Shown in pieces: positions 10,914 to 20,832 of a DNA stretch of 64,000 bases. The stretch is taken from positions 186,001 through 250,000 of the forward strand of contig JAPFFF010000050.1 in NCBI GenBank assembly GCA_039105265.1. Direction: 5' to 3'. The notes below the pieces were generated by a model that was not told where the DNA came from, ran no database searches, and was given only the letters and a program-made list of their open reading frames with translations. Position 1 is the stretch's first letter. Every line of letters begins with the position of its first letter. The DNA comes from Tritrichomonas musculus. Taxonomy: Eukaryota; Parabasalia; Tritrichomonadida; Tritrichomonadidae. The translations under genes were made by a program, and so were the position numbers.

Positions 10914-11718
10914 ACCTTTTCTGGGGAGATAACGATTAATTTCAAAAAGTTAGCGAACAATTATAAATGGTTAACGAAAAAATCTAATAAGATAACGAAA
11001 AATTTTATTTTATTAACGAAACAACTCTTTTAAATTTGAATTTCTTTATAATTTCATTTTTTATATAATATTAATAACATTTATTAATGGATTCTGACCA
11101 AAATAGCCAAAATGAAGAAAATGAATATTATAGATATTCTGAAGATGACTTGAAAACAAAAAACACATTCAAATTTTATTTTAGATAATTATCAATTCAA
11201 CAATAATATTTTTAAACTCCAAATTGAATTTTTTTTAAAAATGATCAATATGAAGTAGAAATTGGTTTAGTAAATGTTGCTCCAAAAGGTATTATAAGAT
11301 ATTCTTTAACAAATGACTATAAAAAAATTGATTCAAGTTGTGAGTTTTTAAAAAATCCAATAGATTTTATATTGTGATATTCAACAAAAAAGAAAGAATT
11401 AGCAGCACTTCTTACATTTCTACATGTAAATCAAAAATCTTCGAAAAGCGAATTATGATGCTAATTAGTATCATTTAGTTTAATTCAATAACTAATTTTA
11501 TATTTGCAAAAATTTGGACCAATCAACTGATCAATTAAACAACCAAGCAAAATTAAAATTTGTTTTTAATGAAGGCATTGATAAGTTATTATTTGAAATA
11601 AGTTTATGCAATATATCCTGATTTTTATTTTTTCGTTATTAAAGAAAAATTTTTTCGCTAAGAAAGTGAAATTTTTCATTAACTTTTTGAAATTTATCGT
11701 TATCTCCCCAGAAAAGGT
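10914..11718. mobile_element. Small inverted-repeat element with TTAACGAAAAA subterminal motifs (805 bp, GTAT duplication)
   Basis: Ends ACCTTTTCTGGGGAGATAAC and its mirror match over about 40 bp. Flanks carry GTAT at 10910-10913 and 11719-11722, so it landed on the right edge of the mariner-like element, making it the younger insertion. Both ends hold an iterated motif of the form (T/A)TA(A/G)CGAAAAA (left near 10927, 10951, 10970, 10991, 11012; right near 11634, 11653, 11676, 11695), which look like transposase-binding sites. The interior contains only short plus-strand protein-like frames broken by stops (starting MDSDQNSQNEENEYYRY at 11089). Superfamily not assigned. Confidence 0.75.
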
Positions 11719-11937
11719 GTATCATAAAAGCAATCTGTTCAAATTTGAATATAATCAGTTTTTGTGAAGGTTTCAATAATTATATATGATATTTTAACGG
11801 ACTTAATTTTTGGTCATTTTTCTCCATTTCATGTGTTGTAATGGTTCAATTAAATTTTTGGTATAATCTGATTCTTTTACAAAATAAGTTAGAATATATT
11901 TATTTTATGCCATTAAAATACCATTTTTAATGATTTT

Positions 11938-12282
11938 TACAGGAAATTATCTCGATTAATCAAGATTCCGTATCAAATGAATATTTTTTTTGTATACTAG
12001 ATAATCGAATTCATCAATTAAAACTTCCAATTGATGGCATTTATTATCGATTGATATTAGAATAACAAGCCTACAAAATAATAATTTAAAAATATTTTTA
12101 TTGATGCAATATTTAATATCATTCTCACATTTAATGAAATATTATATGTTCAACCTTATTCAGTTCTATTTGGTTGAATTCATATCGAGAACAATGAAAC
12201 TAAAAATAACATAAAAAATGAAAATCGTCCATATCTAAAAGAAATTAATGAAGAATTTTATCGAGGATTTGAAATGGAATAA
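11938..12282 (+). pseudogene. Relic of an unrecognised plus-strand gene (C-terminal part)
   Basis: A 41-codon open stretch (EIISINQDSVSNEYFF and onward, 11942-12064) is followed, after stops, by a fragment ending NRPYLKEINEEFYRGFEME-stop (12150-12282, with one internal TGA). The second fragment is repeated at 31060-31203 and 47980-48127 in the paralogous segments, where it lies at the same distance from the kinase gene. I do not recognise the protein. Confidence 0.45.
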
Positions 12283-12389
12283 TTTCAACCTGTCTTTTCT
12301 AATTCTTTGATTATGAATATTCACCAATAAATGAATGCAAATTTCTTTATATTCAATATGTTTGGTGCTATTTTCAGATACAGCAAATA

Positions 12390-15300
12390 TCAAATTTTAA
12401 TTCCAAATCCTTCGTAAAATTGAGAGGAAATTGGAGGAGGAAGTTTAATTCCTGGTGGTGGGTCATTTTTATTTCGTATTTTTAGTTCATTTGATTCAAT
12501 AGGAAGAAGAGTAATATCATATAAAAATTCTATTTTTCTAGTAAAATCATATATTTTTTCAAAAGTATTTGCATCATATAAATTAAAACAGAAAATTATT
12601 TGACGTATTTTTGTTTTCAGATTTTCTGTTGTATCTTTGTATTTATCGATTTCTTCGATGATTTTGAAATAATTGAAATAATTGAAATCATTTACTTTTT
12701 TAATTAATGCAATGATGAGGAGAACAAGAGACGGTTGGAATCCTTGATTGAATGATCTGATCAGTAATTCAATAGATTTGTCGATGTTTTGATTGACTCT
12801 ATCGTCATAAATGTAAATGTTCGAAAGATTGTACATGGAAACTGCATCATTTTTTTGACGAATGGCTTCTTCAAAATATTCAATCGCCAAACCAATTTTT
12901 GGTTGAATTTCACCATGAAAACCGTTTTTATAAATTATTCCAAGATTATTTTTCGCATGTTGGCTGTTAAACGATGATCCCTCCTTGTAATAATGAACAG
13001 CTTTTTCAATGTCTTGATCAACATATTTCCCTTCATGATATAAGAAGCCAACATGGAAGTGAGCTTCTTTACACCTGTTTTTTGAAGCCAGCATAAAATA
13101 ATATCTTCCTTTCTTTGCATTTTCATGATTATATTTTACAGTAAAAAAAATAAATCCAAGAAGAAACTGAGCATCTGCAACATTTTGATTTGCAGCGAGT
13201 GTGAAATAATGAATCCCTTTGTTGATATCTCTCGAAATATATTTACCTTCTGTATAAATAAAACCGAGAGTATTTTGTGCTTTTGCATAATTTTGATTTG
13301 CAGCGAGTGTTAAATAATGAATCCCTTTGTTGATATCTCTCGAAATATATTTACCTTCACTATAAATAAAACCGAGATTAAATTGTGCTGATGCATAATT
13401 TTGATTTGCAGCGAGTGTTAAATAATGAATCCCTTTGTTGATATCTCTCGAAATATATTTACCTTCTGTATAAATAATGCCAAGATTAAATTGTGCTTTT
13501 GCATAATTTTGATTTGCAGCGAGTGTTAAATAATGAATCCCTTTGTTGATATCTCTCGAAATATATTCACCTTCTGTATAAATAAAACCGAGTTTATTTT
13601 GTGCTATTGCATAATTTTGATTTGCAGCGAGTGTGAAATAATGAATCCCTTTGTTGATATCTCTCGAAATATATTTACCTTCTGTATAAATAAAACCGAG
13701 TTTATTTTGTGCTTCTGCAACATTTTGATTTGCAGCGAGTGTTAAATAATGAATCCCTTTGTTGATATCTCTCGAAATATATTCACCTTCTGTATAAATA
13801 AAACCGAGTTTATTTTGTGCTTCTGTAACATTTTGATTTGCAGCGAGTGAATAATAATGAATCCCTTTGTTGATATCTCTCCAAATATATTTACCTTCTG
13901 AAAAAATATATTCAAGACATAAGATTGCTTTTATATTATTTGAATTTTTTGAGATTAAAAAGAAATGAATAAATTTACCGATATTCTCAGAATAATAACT
14001 CTCTGGGTAATACTCTTCCCCAAGTAAAAATTGAGAAATTAAATGATTTACATTTAAATAGTTTGAATAATTTTCAATGTATTTTCTTATATTCTGATTT
14101 ATATTTTCATTTGAATTAAATAATTTAAGCTGCTCTTGAAATTCAATACTATCGTATTCAAAAAAAAGTTTCCAATATGGAAAATATTTATTTTCGTTGT
14201 AGTTATTCATAACTTCACTTAGATCAAAAAATCCTGTTTCTTCTTGCATGAATGATAAAAAAATATCATAAAACGAATCTATCACTTCAGTGATTTTTGG
14301 TCTCTCTGATGGTTCTTTACGAGTGCAATTCATGCAAATATCTCTTAATTTACAGTATTCAGCTGGAAATTCATCAAATGGATAAATAATTGATTCAGTT
14401 TTCTCTTCTTCTATTATTGTTGGATCTTTTCCAAAGAAGATAAAATATATGAGAAGACCAAGTGAGTAAACATCTTCTTTATACGTGTATTTTTTAACTG
14501 TCCCTCTGTAAATTTCTGGAGCCATGTATAGAGTACCTATGTCTTTCGTTGATTCTTCTTCTGGATTTGGTTGTTCATCTATCCTAATCATTCGATCAAA
14601 ATCAATAAGAATTATTCGTTTTTCTTCATCAACAATGAAATTGTTTGGCTTCAAATCTCGATAAATTAATGATTCATTTTGCAGATATTCAATGATAAAC
14701 ATTATTTGGAATATAAAATTGATTTTTTCTTCTGGTTTAAGATTTAATGTTTTGATGTCTTTTAAAGATTGACCTCTGATGTACTCGATAATTAAGTAGC
14801 GAGTTTTTCCATCTAAAATTTTGCCATACAAACGAGGCAAAGATGGATGACAAATTCTTTTATAATTTCTCAGTTCCCGTTCATATAATTTTTTACTCTC
14901 TTTTGTGTAGTACCATTTGAGAACGAATAACTGTCCAAGTTCAATATGATAAATTAATTTGACACTTGATGAATTTGTATTTCCCAAAGGATGTAAATGT
15001 ATAATTTCATCATTTAGTTCGTTTATTTCTATTTCTGTTTCTTTGATTTTGTTTTGTTCAAGCTTTTTATAGCTTTTATTAATGAAATATGCTGAGAAAG
15101 AAGGTAAAATTAATTTCCAAATTTCTTTGACACGCATTTTATTTTCTTTCCTAATTGAGAAACTTTTTGAGAATTCGTTGATAATTTCATTATAAAACTC
15201 TTTTTCATATTCTTTGATTTCTTCATAAAAATTAAGGTGTAATTCTTCCGATAATTGCTCTTTATTTATTTTTTCGGAGGCGATAATGGTGCGATTTCTT

Positions 15301-15584
15301 TCTTTTGCAATGAATAAAGTAGAGAGCAAATCGATTCCACAATCTTCGATGAAGATAATTGCCTCGTCAATGAAAATAACAAAATATCGATCGTTTTGTT
15401 CACCTATATTATCTATTATAGTTATTTCTGATTTATCAACTAAATTTTGGAGATCTTTTGCTTGACTTTTTTCTGTGATAAGATAACAAGTAAAATCTTC
15501 GATGACTTTAGTATGATATTGATTTAATAATCTAATTTGATGATTATTAAAAGCTTTTTGAAATTCAGCTAGCTTATTAATCAT
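12390..15584 (-). CDS. Kinase-like protein with C-terminal Sel1 repeats, paralogue 1 (7 near-identical repeats)
   Basis: 1064 residues from the ATG at 15584, chosen because the frame further upstream has no ATG and because TCATT (initiator-like) lies 7-12 bases before it. Residues 1-200 are a conserved N-terminal region of unknown function. A protein kinase-like domain follows (about 200-460): lysine K223 in VLKWY, YRDLKPNN with D310 (Tyr replaces the usual His), DFD at 328-330 in place of DFG, APE, and SLGLLIYFIFFG. After a linker, Sel1 repeats of 36 residues (RDINKGIHY-x-x-LAANQN) run to about residue 810, seven almost identical, followed by more diverged ones. Sel1 repeats form solenoids that hold partners. 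It ends with a Pro-rich segment (PPPGIKLPPPISSQF). Substituted motifs make catalytic activity uncertain. Paralogues: 31311-35693 and 48235-51333. Confidence 0.85.
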   Translation of the reverse strand: MINKLAEFQKAFNNHQIRLLNQYHTKVIEDFTCYLITEKSQAKDLQNLVDKSEITIIDNIGEQNDRYFVIFIDEAIIFIEDCGIDLLSTLFIAKERNRTIIASEKINKEQLSEELHLNFYEEIKEYEKEFYNEIINEFSKSFSIRKENKMRVKEIWKLILPSFSAYFINKSYKKLEQNKIKETEIEINELNDEIIHLHPLGNTNSSSVKLIYHIELGQLFVLKWYYTKESKKLYERELRNYKRICHPSLPRLYGKILDGKTRYLIIEYIRGQSLKDIKTLNLKPEEKINFIFQIMFIIEYLQNESLIYRDLKPNNFIVDEEKRIILIDFDRMIRIDEQPNPEEESTKDIGTLYMAPEIYRGTVKKYTYKEDVYSLGLLIYFIFFGKDPTIIEEEKTESIIYPFDEFPAEYCKLRDICMNCTRKEPSERPKITEVIDSFYDIFLSFMQEETGFFDLSEVMNNYNENKYFPYWKLFFEYDSIEFQEQLKLFNSNENINQNIRKYIENYSNYLNVNHLISQFLLGEEYYPESYYSENIGKFIHFFLISKNSNNIKAILCLEYIFSEGKYIWRDINKGIHYYSLAANQNVTEAQNKLGFIYTEGEYISRDINKGIHYLTLAANQNVAEAQNKLGFIYTEGKYISRDINKGIHYFTLAANQNYAIAQNKLGFIYTEGEYISRDINKGIHYLTLAANQNYAKAQFNLGIIYTEGKYISRDINKGIHYLTLAANQNYASAQFNLGFIYSEGKYISRDINKGIHYLTLAANQNYAKAQNTLGFIYTEGKYISRDINKGIHYFTLAANQNVADAQFLLGFIFFTVKYNHENAKKGRYYFMLASKNRCKEAHFHVGFLYHEGKYVDQDIEKAVHYYKEGSSFNSQHAKNNLGIIYKNGFHGEIQPKIGLAIEYFEEAIRQKNDAVSMYNLSNIYIYDDRVNQNIDKSIELLIRSFNQGFQPSLVLLIIALIKKVNDFNYFNYFKIIEEIDKYKDTTENLKTKIRQIIFCFNLYDANTFEKIYDFTRKIEFLYDITLLPIESNELKIRNKNDPPPGIKLPPPISSQFYEGFGIKI
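13172..13927 (-). repeat. Seven 108-bp Sel1-coding tandem repeats
   Basis: Period 108 bp (36 codons), conserved at the nucleotide as well as the protein level, with only a few variable codons per unit (V/Y, E/A/S/I/K, FNL/NKL, Y/F). Near-identity implies recent amplification or gene conversion. Confidence 0.9.
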
Positions 15585-16540
15585 TGCAAACAATGAGAAA
15601 AATGAAATTACAAAAAAATTTCCAAAATTTTCTTTCAAAAATATTTGAATATTTTTTGATCGTCAAGGTTACAATTATACAATTTATATTCAATTAGACC
15701 TACTAAAATTTCTATTCAATTATTTTTGAATATTTTTTAATCGTCGTTTCCTTATTGAACATATTGTCAGCCACACAATTCTATTTAAAAACAAGACACT
15801 ACACATTTAATTGTTTAAACGCATTGGAACGCAGAAACGATTGAAATACTCAATCTTATTTTTATATCAGAAACGATGATTGCTTTAGTGCATATAAACT
15901 TATATTAACAGACTATAGTTTTACAATCATGTATCTTTTTTATGATACTATTTATAAATTTATATGTGATCAAATTTCAATCGAAAATATAATTATGTAC
16001 TTGAGATCGCCAATCTACTTTTACAATAGCAAGAAGAACAAATGAATTGATTTAACTAACTTCATAAATAAACACATCTTTTTTCTAATTAATACTTTCA
16101 TATTTTTAACTTATATATAAACCATTGAAAATAAAATAAATTGAATTATTTTTAATCGTAGATGATCATTATCAGAGGCAACAGTCTTTAAGTTGCATTA
16201 TTTCACCACTTAGAACAAATTTATGAATGAAGCTTTACTGCTAGCAGCGATATTTTCTAGAAAAAATGATTTTTTTAAGATCATCTACCATTTGTACAAT
16301 ATTCTAGTATTAAATAGAAGCAATACTAAGATGTAAAATGATCAAATAAAGATATTATATTAGTATGAATAATCTTAACAAGTATAATCTTTAATGATTT
16401 TATTTTGATATTGATTTGAAAATCTAATTCGATGATTATAATTCATTCCATGTTTATCATAATTTTTTTAAAGAGTGAAAAATCAGAGTTAAAAATGCAT
16501 TTAAAATGATTTTCAAGTGTTTTTACATAATATTGATGTT
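15585..16540. other. Upstream flank of kinase gene 1, no intact gene
   Basis: AT-rich sequence shared almost base for base with 35694-36675, except for a roughly 30-bp insertion in copy 2 near 35856. It contains the short CAMK-kinase relic listed separately and otherwise nothing recognisable. Confidence 0.5.
16292..16385 (-). pseudogene. Fragment of a CAMK-like kinase gene
   Basis: This 94-bp stretch matches 52539-52628 of the intact kinase gene at 51740-52849 with few differences (region coding HPNIISLFDHFTSQHCLYLI). It is an isolated exon-sized piece without flanking kinase sequence. The copy at 36423-36517 shows that it pre-dates the segmental duplication. Confidence 0.7.
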
Positions 16541-17150
16541 TTATTTGTTCTTTGGACAAGGAAATAAGTCGAAAGAAGTTCTTTCTGCTAAATTTTCAAC
16601 AAAAGATCCTTTGGTTGATGAAGTAAAAAAATAGATATCATATAATTTTGCTATTCTTTCCAGGAAATTATGTAAATTTGGACGTTTCTAAATGTATATC
16701 TTTCTTCTGTGAGCAGTAATTCTAAAATAATCATGAATATGTACCTTTTTTGGTGTAAAGAATTCAATTGCTGACAATCCTACGTAATAATTGAATTTAT
16801 TTATGCTTATATATCCATATGGATTTCTCCAGTTACCAATCTGCACATCTAATATAAAAATTTAATATATCTATAATATTGTCCTGGGTTTGAACATTCA
16901 AAATGAGCACAATAAATAACTCCATTCAAGTATTCATTATTTTCTTTCATATCAATAAATTCCCACCTTTGCCGACCATTTGATCAAATAAATCTCCATG
17001 TTTTAGGATAACAGTCTTTGGAGTTAAATATTGTTCTTATTGTATAAGATATCATATCTATTTTCTTGTTGACAAAATCAAATTCAATTAAAGCATCATT
17101 TTCTGTGAAAAAGCCATTTGCAGAGTTGAGATATCATTTTTTAATATCAG
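16541..17150 (-). pseudogene. Chimeric relic: F5/8C domain fragment fused to FCP1/NIF-type phosphatase fragment (copy 1)
   Basis: Reading leftward from 17150, the frame encodes most of an F5/8 type C domain (DALIEFDFVNKKIDMISYTI, PKTWRFI-stop-SN, YYRYIKY, then NWRNPYGYISINKF ... GLSAIEFF). It runs directly into part of an FCP1/SCP-like (NLI-interacting factor) phosphatase: IYIQKRPNLHNFLERIAKLY, YFFTSS, FVENLAERTSF. It stops at 16541. Copy 1 carries an extra nonsense codon (TAG in place of CAG in IYIQK) near 16690 that copy 2 (36676-37285) lacks. HAD-type catalytic DxDxT is absent, so the piece is not functional. Confidence 0.65.
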
Positions 17151-17593
17151 AGTCATTATAAAAAAATTATTATGAGAGGAAGCCTGAAACTTGTTGAAGG
17201 TCTAAGCATATTTATATTGTAATATAAAATCAATTTTTTGACGAAAGAGTAGATAAGAGTAAGTATTTATAAAAATAAAAAACTTAACTTTCGAAATCGT
17301 AAAAACCTGAGTAAATTTTTTTGGTAAATATCATTAGAACGAGATTTTTGTTGATATTTGGATAGGTATTTACGTATTGGAGCAGGTTCCTTTAATCAAA
17401 ATATTTTATATTTGTTGCAGTTTATAAAAATTTGATTTACATTTATATTTATTTTATTTTTGACTATTTCTAAATTGTCAAATATTTAAAGCAACTCATG
17501 ATATTCATATTTTCGCATATCTAATAATATATATTATATTGAGAAAATTAATTCATTCAATATTGAATGAAAATTTAAAAATATAAAATCTTC
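17151..17593. other. AT-rich duplicated flank without a gene
   Basis: Shared with 37286-37664 in copy 2. No recognisable coding sequence. The stretch CTAATAATATATATT at 17521-17535 is the empty site corresponding to the insertion at 37665. Confidence 0.5.
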
Positions 17594-17824
17594 AGAATCA
17601 CAATTCCTTCTTCTGTAACTTCAATTGGAAATTATGCATTCAATGGAATTAAATCATTAAAAATTAATAATAAATCCCAAGCACAAACAAACACAAACAG
17701 TTCATGGGCATCCAGTAATAACAACGCAAATAATTCATTGATATCCAGCAATAACAACATTGTGTCTATGCCAAACAGTGATAATGATTCATTTGCAATG
17801 AGCAAAAGCAATAGTAAAGCGTAG
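17594..17824 (+). pseudogene. 3' fragment of a BspA-type LRR gene with Asn/Ser-rich tail
   Basis: A 76-codon plus-strand open frame without a start begins with one BspA repeat core (ITIPSSVTSIGNYAFNGIKS) and continues into an Asn/Ser-rich low-complexity tail ending SKSNSKA-stop. Its 5' end coincides with the boundary of the segmental duplication, so the rest of the gene was removed there. Confidence 0.7.
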
Positions 17825-17889
17825 CCATAAAATATCCAAAATAGCAATCCATTTAATAAATTATTTTATTTTATTAATATTATTAATTT

Positions 17890-17944
17890 ACAAAAACTAA
17901 TCATAAAAGCAATCTTTTCAAATTTGATTATAATTAGTTTTTGT
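17890..17944. repeat. 55-bp palindromic miniature repeat
   Basis: Arms ACAAAAACTAATCATAA and TTATAATTAGTTTTTGT are complementary with one mismatch. A related copy is split between 9370-9377 and 11719-11775 by the nested transposons. It may be a miniature hairpin element or a 3' processing structure. Confidence 0.5.
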
Positions 17945-17967
17945 GAAGGTCTCAAATTTCAAAATAT

Positions 17968-19372
17968 TTACATGTATCTTAATGTAACATTTTGGTACTT
18001 TTTATATTTATAATATTCCAAATAAGCATCAAAACTGATGTTGAATTCTTGTTCAGAATTTTTCCCATCCTCTGTTAATACTTGTTTACAAAATGGAACA
18101 TATTTCATATTTTCAGAACATGTAATCACTGTTAAGCAAGCTGTATCATAAACATTTGGTAAAATATATCTCTCTGGTAGAACACCATTTAAATCACAAT
18201 TATTATCATTGCCAGTTAATAAATTATTGCTTGAATAAATATTCGTTATTTGATTGAACACGACACTTTGGTCATTTAAAACATTGAATATATCTTGGAA
18301 ATCATGTTCATATTCATATTTTAAAAAAGCATTACTTTCTCCATCAAAAGCTTCAAACGTTATACCTTCGGCTTTGGCTAAAAAAGATGCTCCTTTAAAA
18401 AGGGTTCCCATAAAAGAATGACCTATCGTATACAAAGATTGATATGTGAAATTGAATTGTGAATATAATTCAATGATTTTTCTTATCTCATTGTAGGAAT
18501 TAATATCATAATAAATGATTTGTCTATTTAATAATTCCACATTTAAAAAAATGTCTCTCCAAAATCCTTTCGCCAAAGAATAAAATGGTAAAAAATTATC
18601 AAACAAAGATGGAAGATATGATCTTACTATTGTTTCAATAAAAATACCAATTTCATATTTATTTTCATATGATCCGCCAACAATATAATGTGTCCCAGAC
18701 CATTTTTCATTATCAGTAATAAAAGAAGGCTGTATGATCATGTCTGGTTCAATTGTAATTTGGTATCTTTCAAATCCTTTCAAATTTTCATATTGGTTAG
18801 TGAACATATTAGACCAATAATATTGAGTAAATGCATCCCATTCATTTTCACAATTGACTGTTCCTTTTTCTTTGGTACATTGATCATATAATATAAAATG
18901 ATTTTTTGCTTCATCATTTAAATTTTCAAAATTGAAATTTTCAAAATAATTTGTGTTGGTAATATTATCAAATTGTTTTTCTAAAAAAGTGATGTTGATT
19001 TTATTAGGAAAATATTCCAGTGTTTTGTTAAGTATTTTCTCTGATGTAATTACTAATACAATTGATTTATAAAGTTTTTTACACATAATTTCAATTTTGT
19101 CATTTTCATATTTCTTTCCAAATATGTATTTCATTGTTGTGTTGAATAATCCTCTCATACAAGGCTTTATATAACACTTTCCTTCTCTATTAATACTATA
19201 CATCCTAGGAAGTGTTGTTAGCATAGCGAAATCTTCTGTTTTTAAACTTCCATCTTTTGAAGAAATTGAAAAACAAAATCCTTCTGGTGAAATTGTTTGG
19301 ATTCCATTTAATTTCAACCATCTTTCATTATTATCAATAAATTTCGCTGTTTTTATATTTGGGAATGTCATT
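17968..19372 (-). pseudogene. C-terminal half of a split membrane protein gene (lipase-like ectodomain)
   Basis: 467 codons from ATG 19371 to the stop at 17968. It is the downstream part of a gene whose 5' part lies at 28131-29410; the 8749-bp Mutator-like element sits exactly between them. Taking out the element and one copy of the 9-bp duplication makes the two halves continuous and in frame (about 894 residues). The segment contains GHSFMG (residues about 317-322 of this half), a GxSxG-type nucleophile elbow as in class 3 lipases, and paired cysteines, suggesting an exported alpha/beta-hydrolase-like domain; this is inference. By itself the half starts with an ATG and could be translated from a promoter in the MULE end. 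A truncated relative lies at 43634-44232. Confidence 0.7.
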
Positions 19373-19381
19373 ATTTTTATA
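19373..19381. repeat. Left target-site duplication ATTTTTATA
   Basis: Identical to 28131-28139 on the other side of the Mutator-like element. Nine bases is the standard duplication of Mutator-like transposases. Confidence 0.9.
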
Positions 19382-20820
19382 GGCTAAAAAAAAATTCCTT
19401 TCAAAAAAGCCCCCACTTTTTGAAAGGGCTCTTCCAAATAAGTTTTGGAAAAAAATTGAATACATGTTATTTTTATTTTGAGGGAAATAATGAAAATTAC
19501 AAAATTTCTATTTAAAACAAAAATTTTAAATGAAAATTAATAATAAAAGGTCAAATATTATTTATCAAAAAATTCATTTTATCAAAAAAATTTAGCGCGC
19601 TTTTTATTATTTTATTCTTTTTATAGCAAGAGTATATTTCTTTCTCAATCCCAACAAGGATTTTTCCCTGATTCGAATCAGACTTTTATGCATATAAAAG
19701 TAAGACTGGAATACATCTCTGCTATAAATTGAATATATCTCTTGCAATAGATTTCCAGCAAACATTATGATTTCATGCATCATTACAACTCCCGGTAGCT
19801 GATTTTCTGACGATAACCGCTACTCCCTTGTTTGAAGATCAATAATTGTTTTCATAAAACGAGAACATGCACATAATTTCCCAACAAACATTATGATTTC
19901 ATGCATCATTGCAACTCCCGGTAGCTGATTTCCTGACGATAACCGCTACTCCCTTGTTTGAAGATCAATAATTGTTTTCATAAAACGAGAACATGCACAT
20001 AATTTCCCAACAAACATTATGATTTCATGCATCATTACAACTCCCGGTAGCTGATTTCCTGACGATAACCGCTACTCCCTTGTTTGAAGATCAATAATTG
20101 TTTTCATAAAACGAGAACATGCACATAATCTCCCAACAAACATTATGATTTCATGCATCATTACAACTCCCGGTAGCTGATTTCCTGACGATAACCGCTA
20201 CTCCCTTGTTTGAAGATCAATAATTGTTTTCATAAAACGAGAACATGCACATAATCTCCCAACAAACATTATGATTTCATGCATCATTACAACTCCCGGT
20301 AGCTGATTTCCTGACGATAACCGCTACTCCCTTGTTTGAAGATCAATAATTGTTTTCATAAAACGAGAACATGCACATAATTTCCCAACAAACATTATGA
20401 TTTCATGCATCATTACAACTCCCGGTAGCTGATTTCCTGACGATAACCGCTACTCCCTTGTTTGAAGATCAATAATTGTTTTCATAAAACGAGAACATGC
20501 ACATAATTTCCCAACAAACATTATGATTTCATGCATCATTGCAACTCCCGGTAGCTGATTTCCTGACGATAACCGCTACTCCCTTGTTTGAAGATCAATA
20601 ATTGTTTTCATAAAACGAGAACATGCACATAATTTCCCAACAAACATTATGATTTCATGCATCATTACAACTCCCGGTAGCTGATATTCTGACCAATATG
20701 ACTTTTCTCTTTTTTGAAGATCGATTATCTCATCCATTAAAATGCTAATTTGAACAAGAATATATTATGATTAAGTAAATATAAATGTAATATATTATCA
20801 TTATTATTTATTTTAAAATA
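19382..20820. repeat. Left terminal inverted repeat of the MULE
   Basis: The outer ~375 bp are single-copy, then come the 126-bp units, then an inner ~170-bp segment (TCATCCATTAAAATGCTAAT and onward). The right arm lacks about 75 bp of the innermost partial unit, so the arms differ slightly in length. The terminus contains a potential hairpin (CCTTTCAAAAAG and CTTTTTGAAAGG). Confidence 0.9.
19763..20645. repeat. 126-bp tandem array, left MULE arm (7 units)
   Basis: Units start at 19763, 19889, 20015, 20141, 20267, 20393, 20519 (AAACATTATGATTTCATGC), with a partial unit from 20645. They differ at only a few positions (ATTACAAC/ATTGCAAC, AATTTCC/AATCTCC). Each contains CTCCCGGTAGCTGATTTCC and CGAGAACATGCAC, relatively GC-rich for this DNA. 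Confidence 0.95.
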
Positions 20821-20832
20821 AAAAGATAATTT

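Larger units (their letters stand above)
12150..17598. repeat. Segmental duplication, copy 1
   Basis: This block, with kinase gene 1 and its right-hand relic-bearing flank, is nearly identical to 31055-37664 plus 39549-39577 and 41196-41242 (copy 2, interrupted by two transposons). Its kinase half also matches copy 3 (47975-51418). The right boundary of the copy 1/copy 2 match is at AATATAAAATCTTCAGAAT. Confidence 0.85.

Noticed and set aside
12390-15638. A longer N-terminus for the Sel1 kinases (to 15638, 35801 and 51414)
   Set aside because: The upstream frame contains no ATG, only TTG, and differs among the paralogues; the initiator-like TCATT lies right before the internal ATG.
19763-20645. 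126-bp repeats considered as a CRISPR-like array
   Set aside because: Units are contiguous and lack unique spacers, are mirrored at 26868-27749, and lie within transposon ends of a eukaryotic genome.
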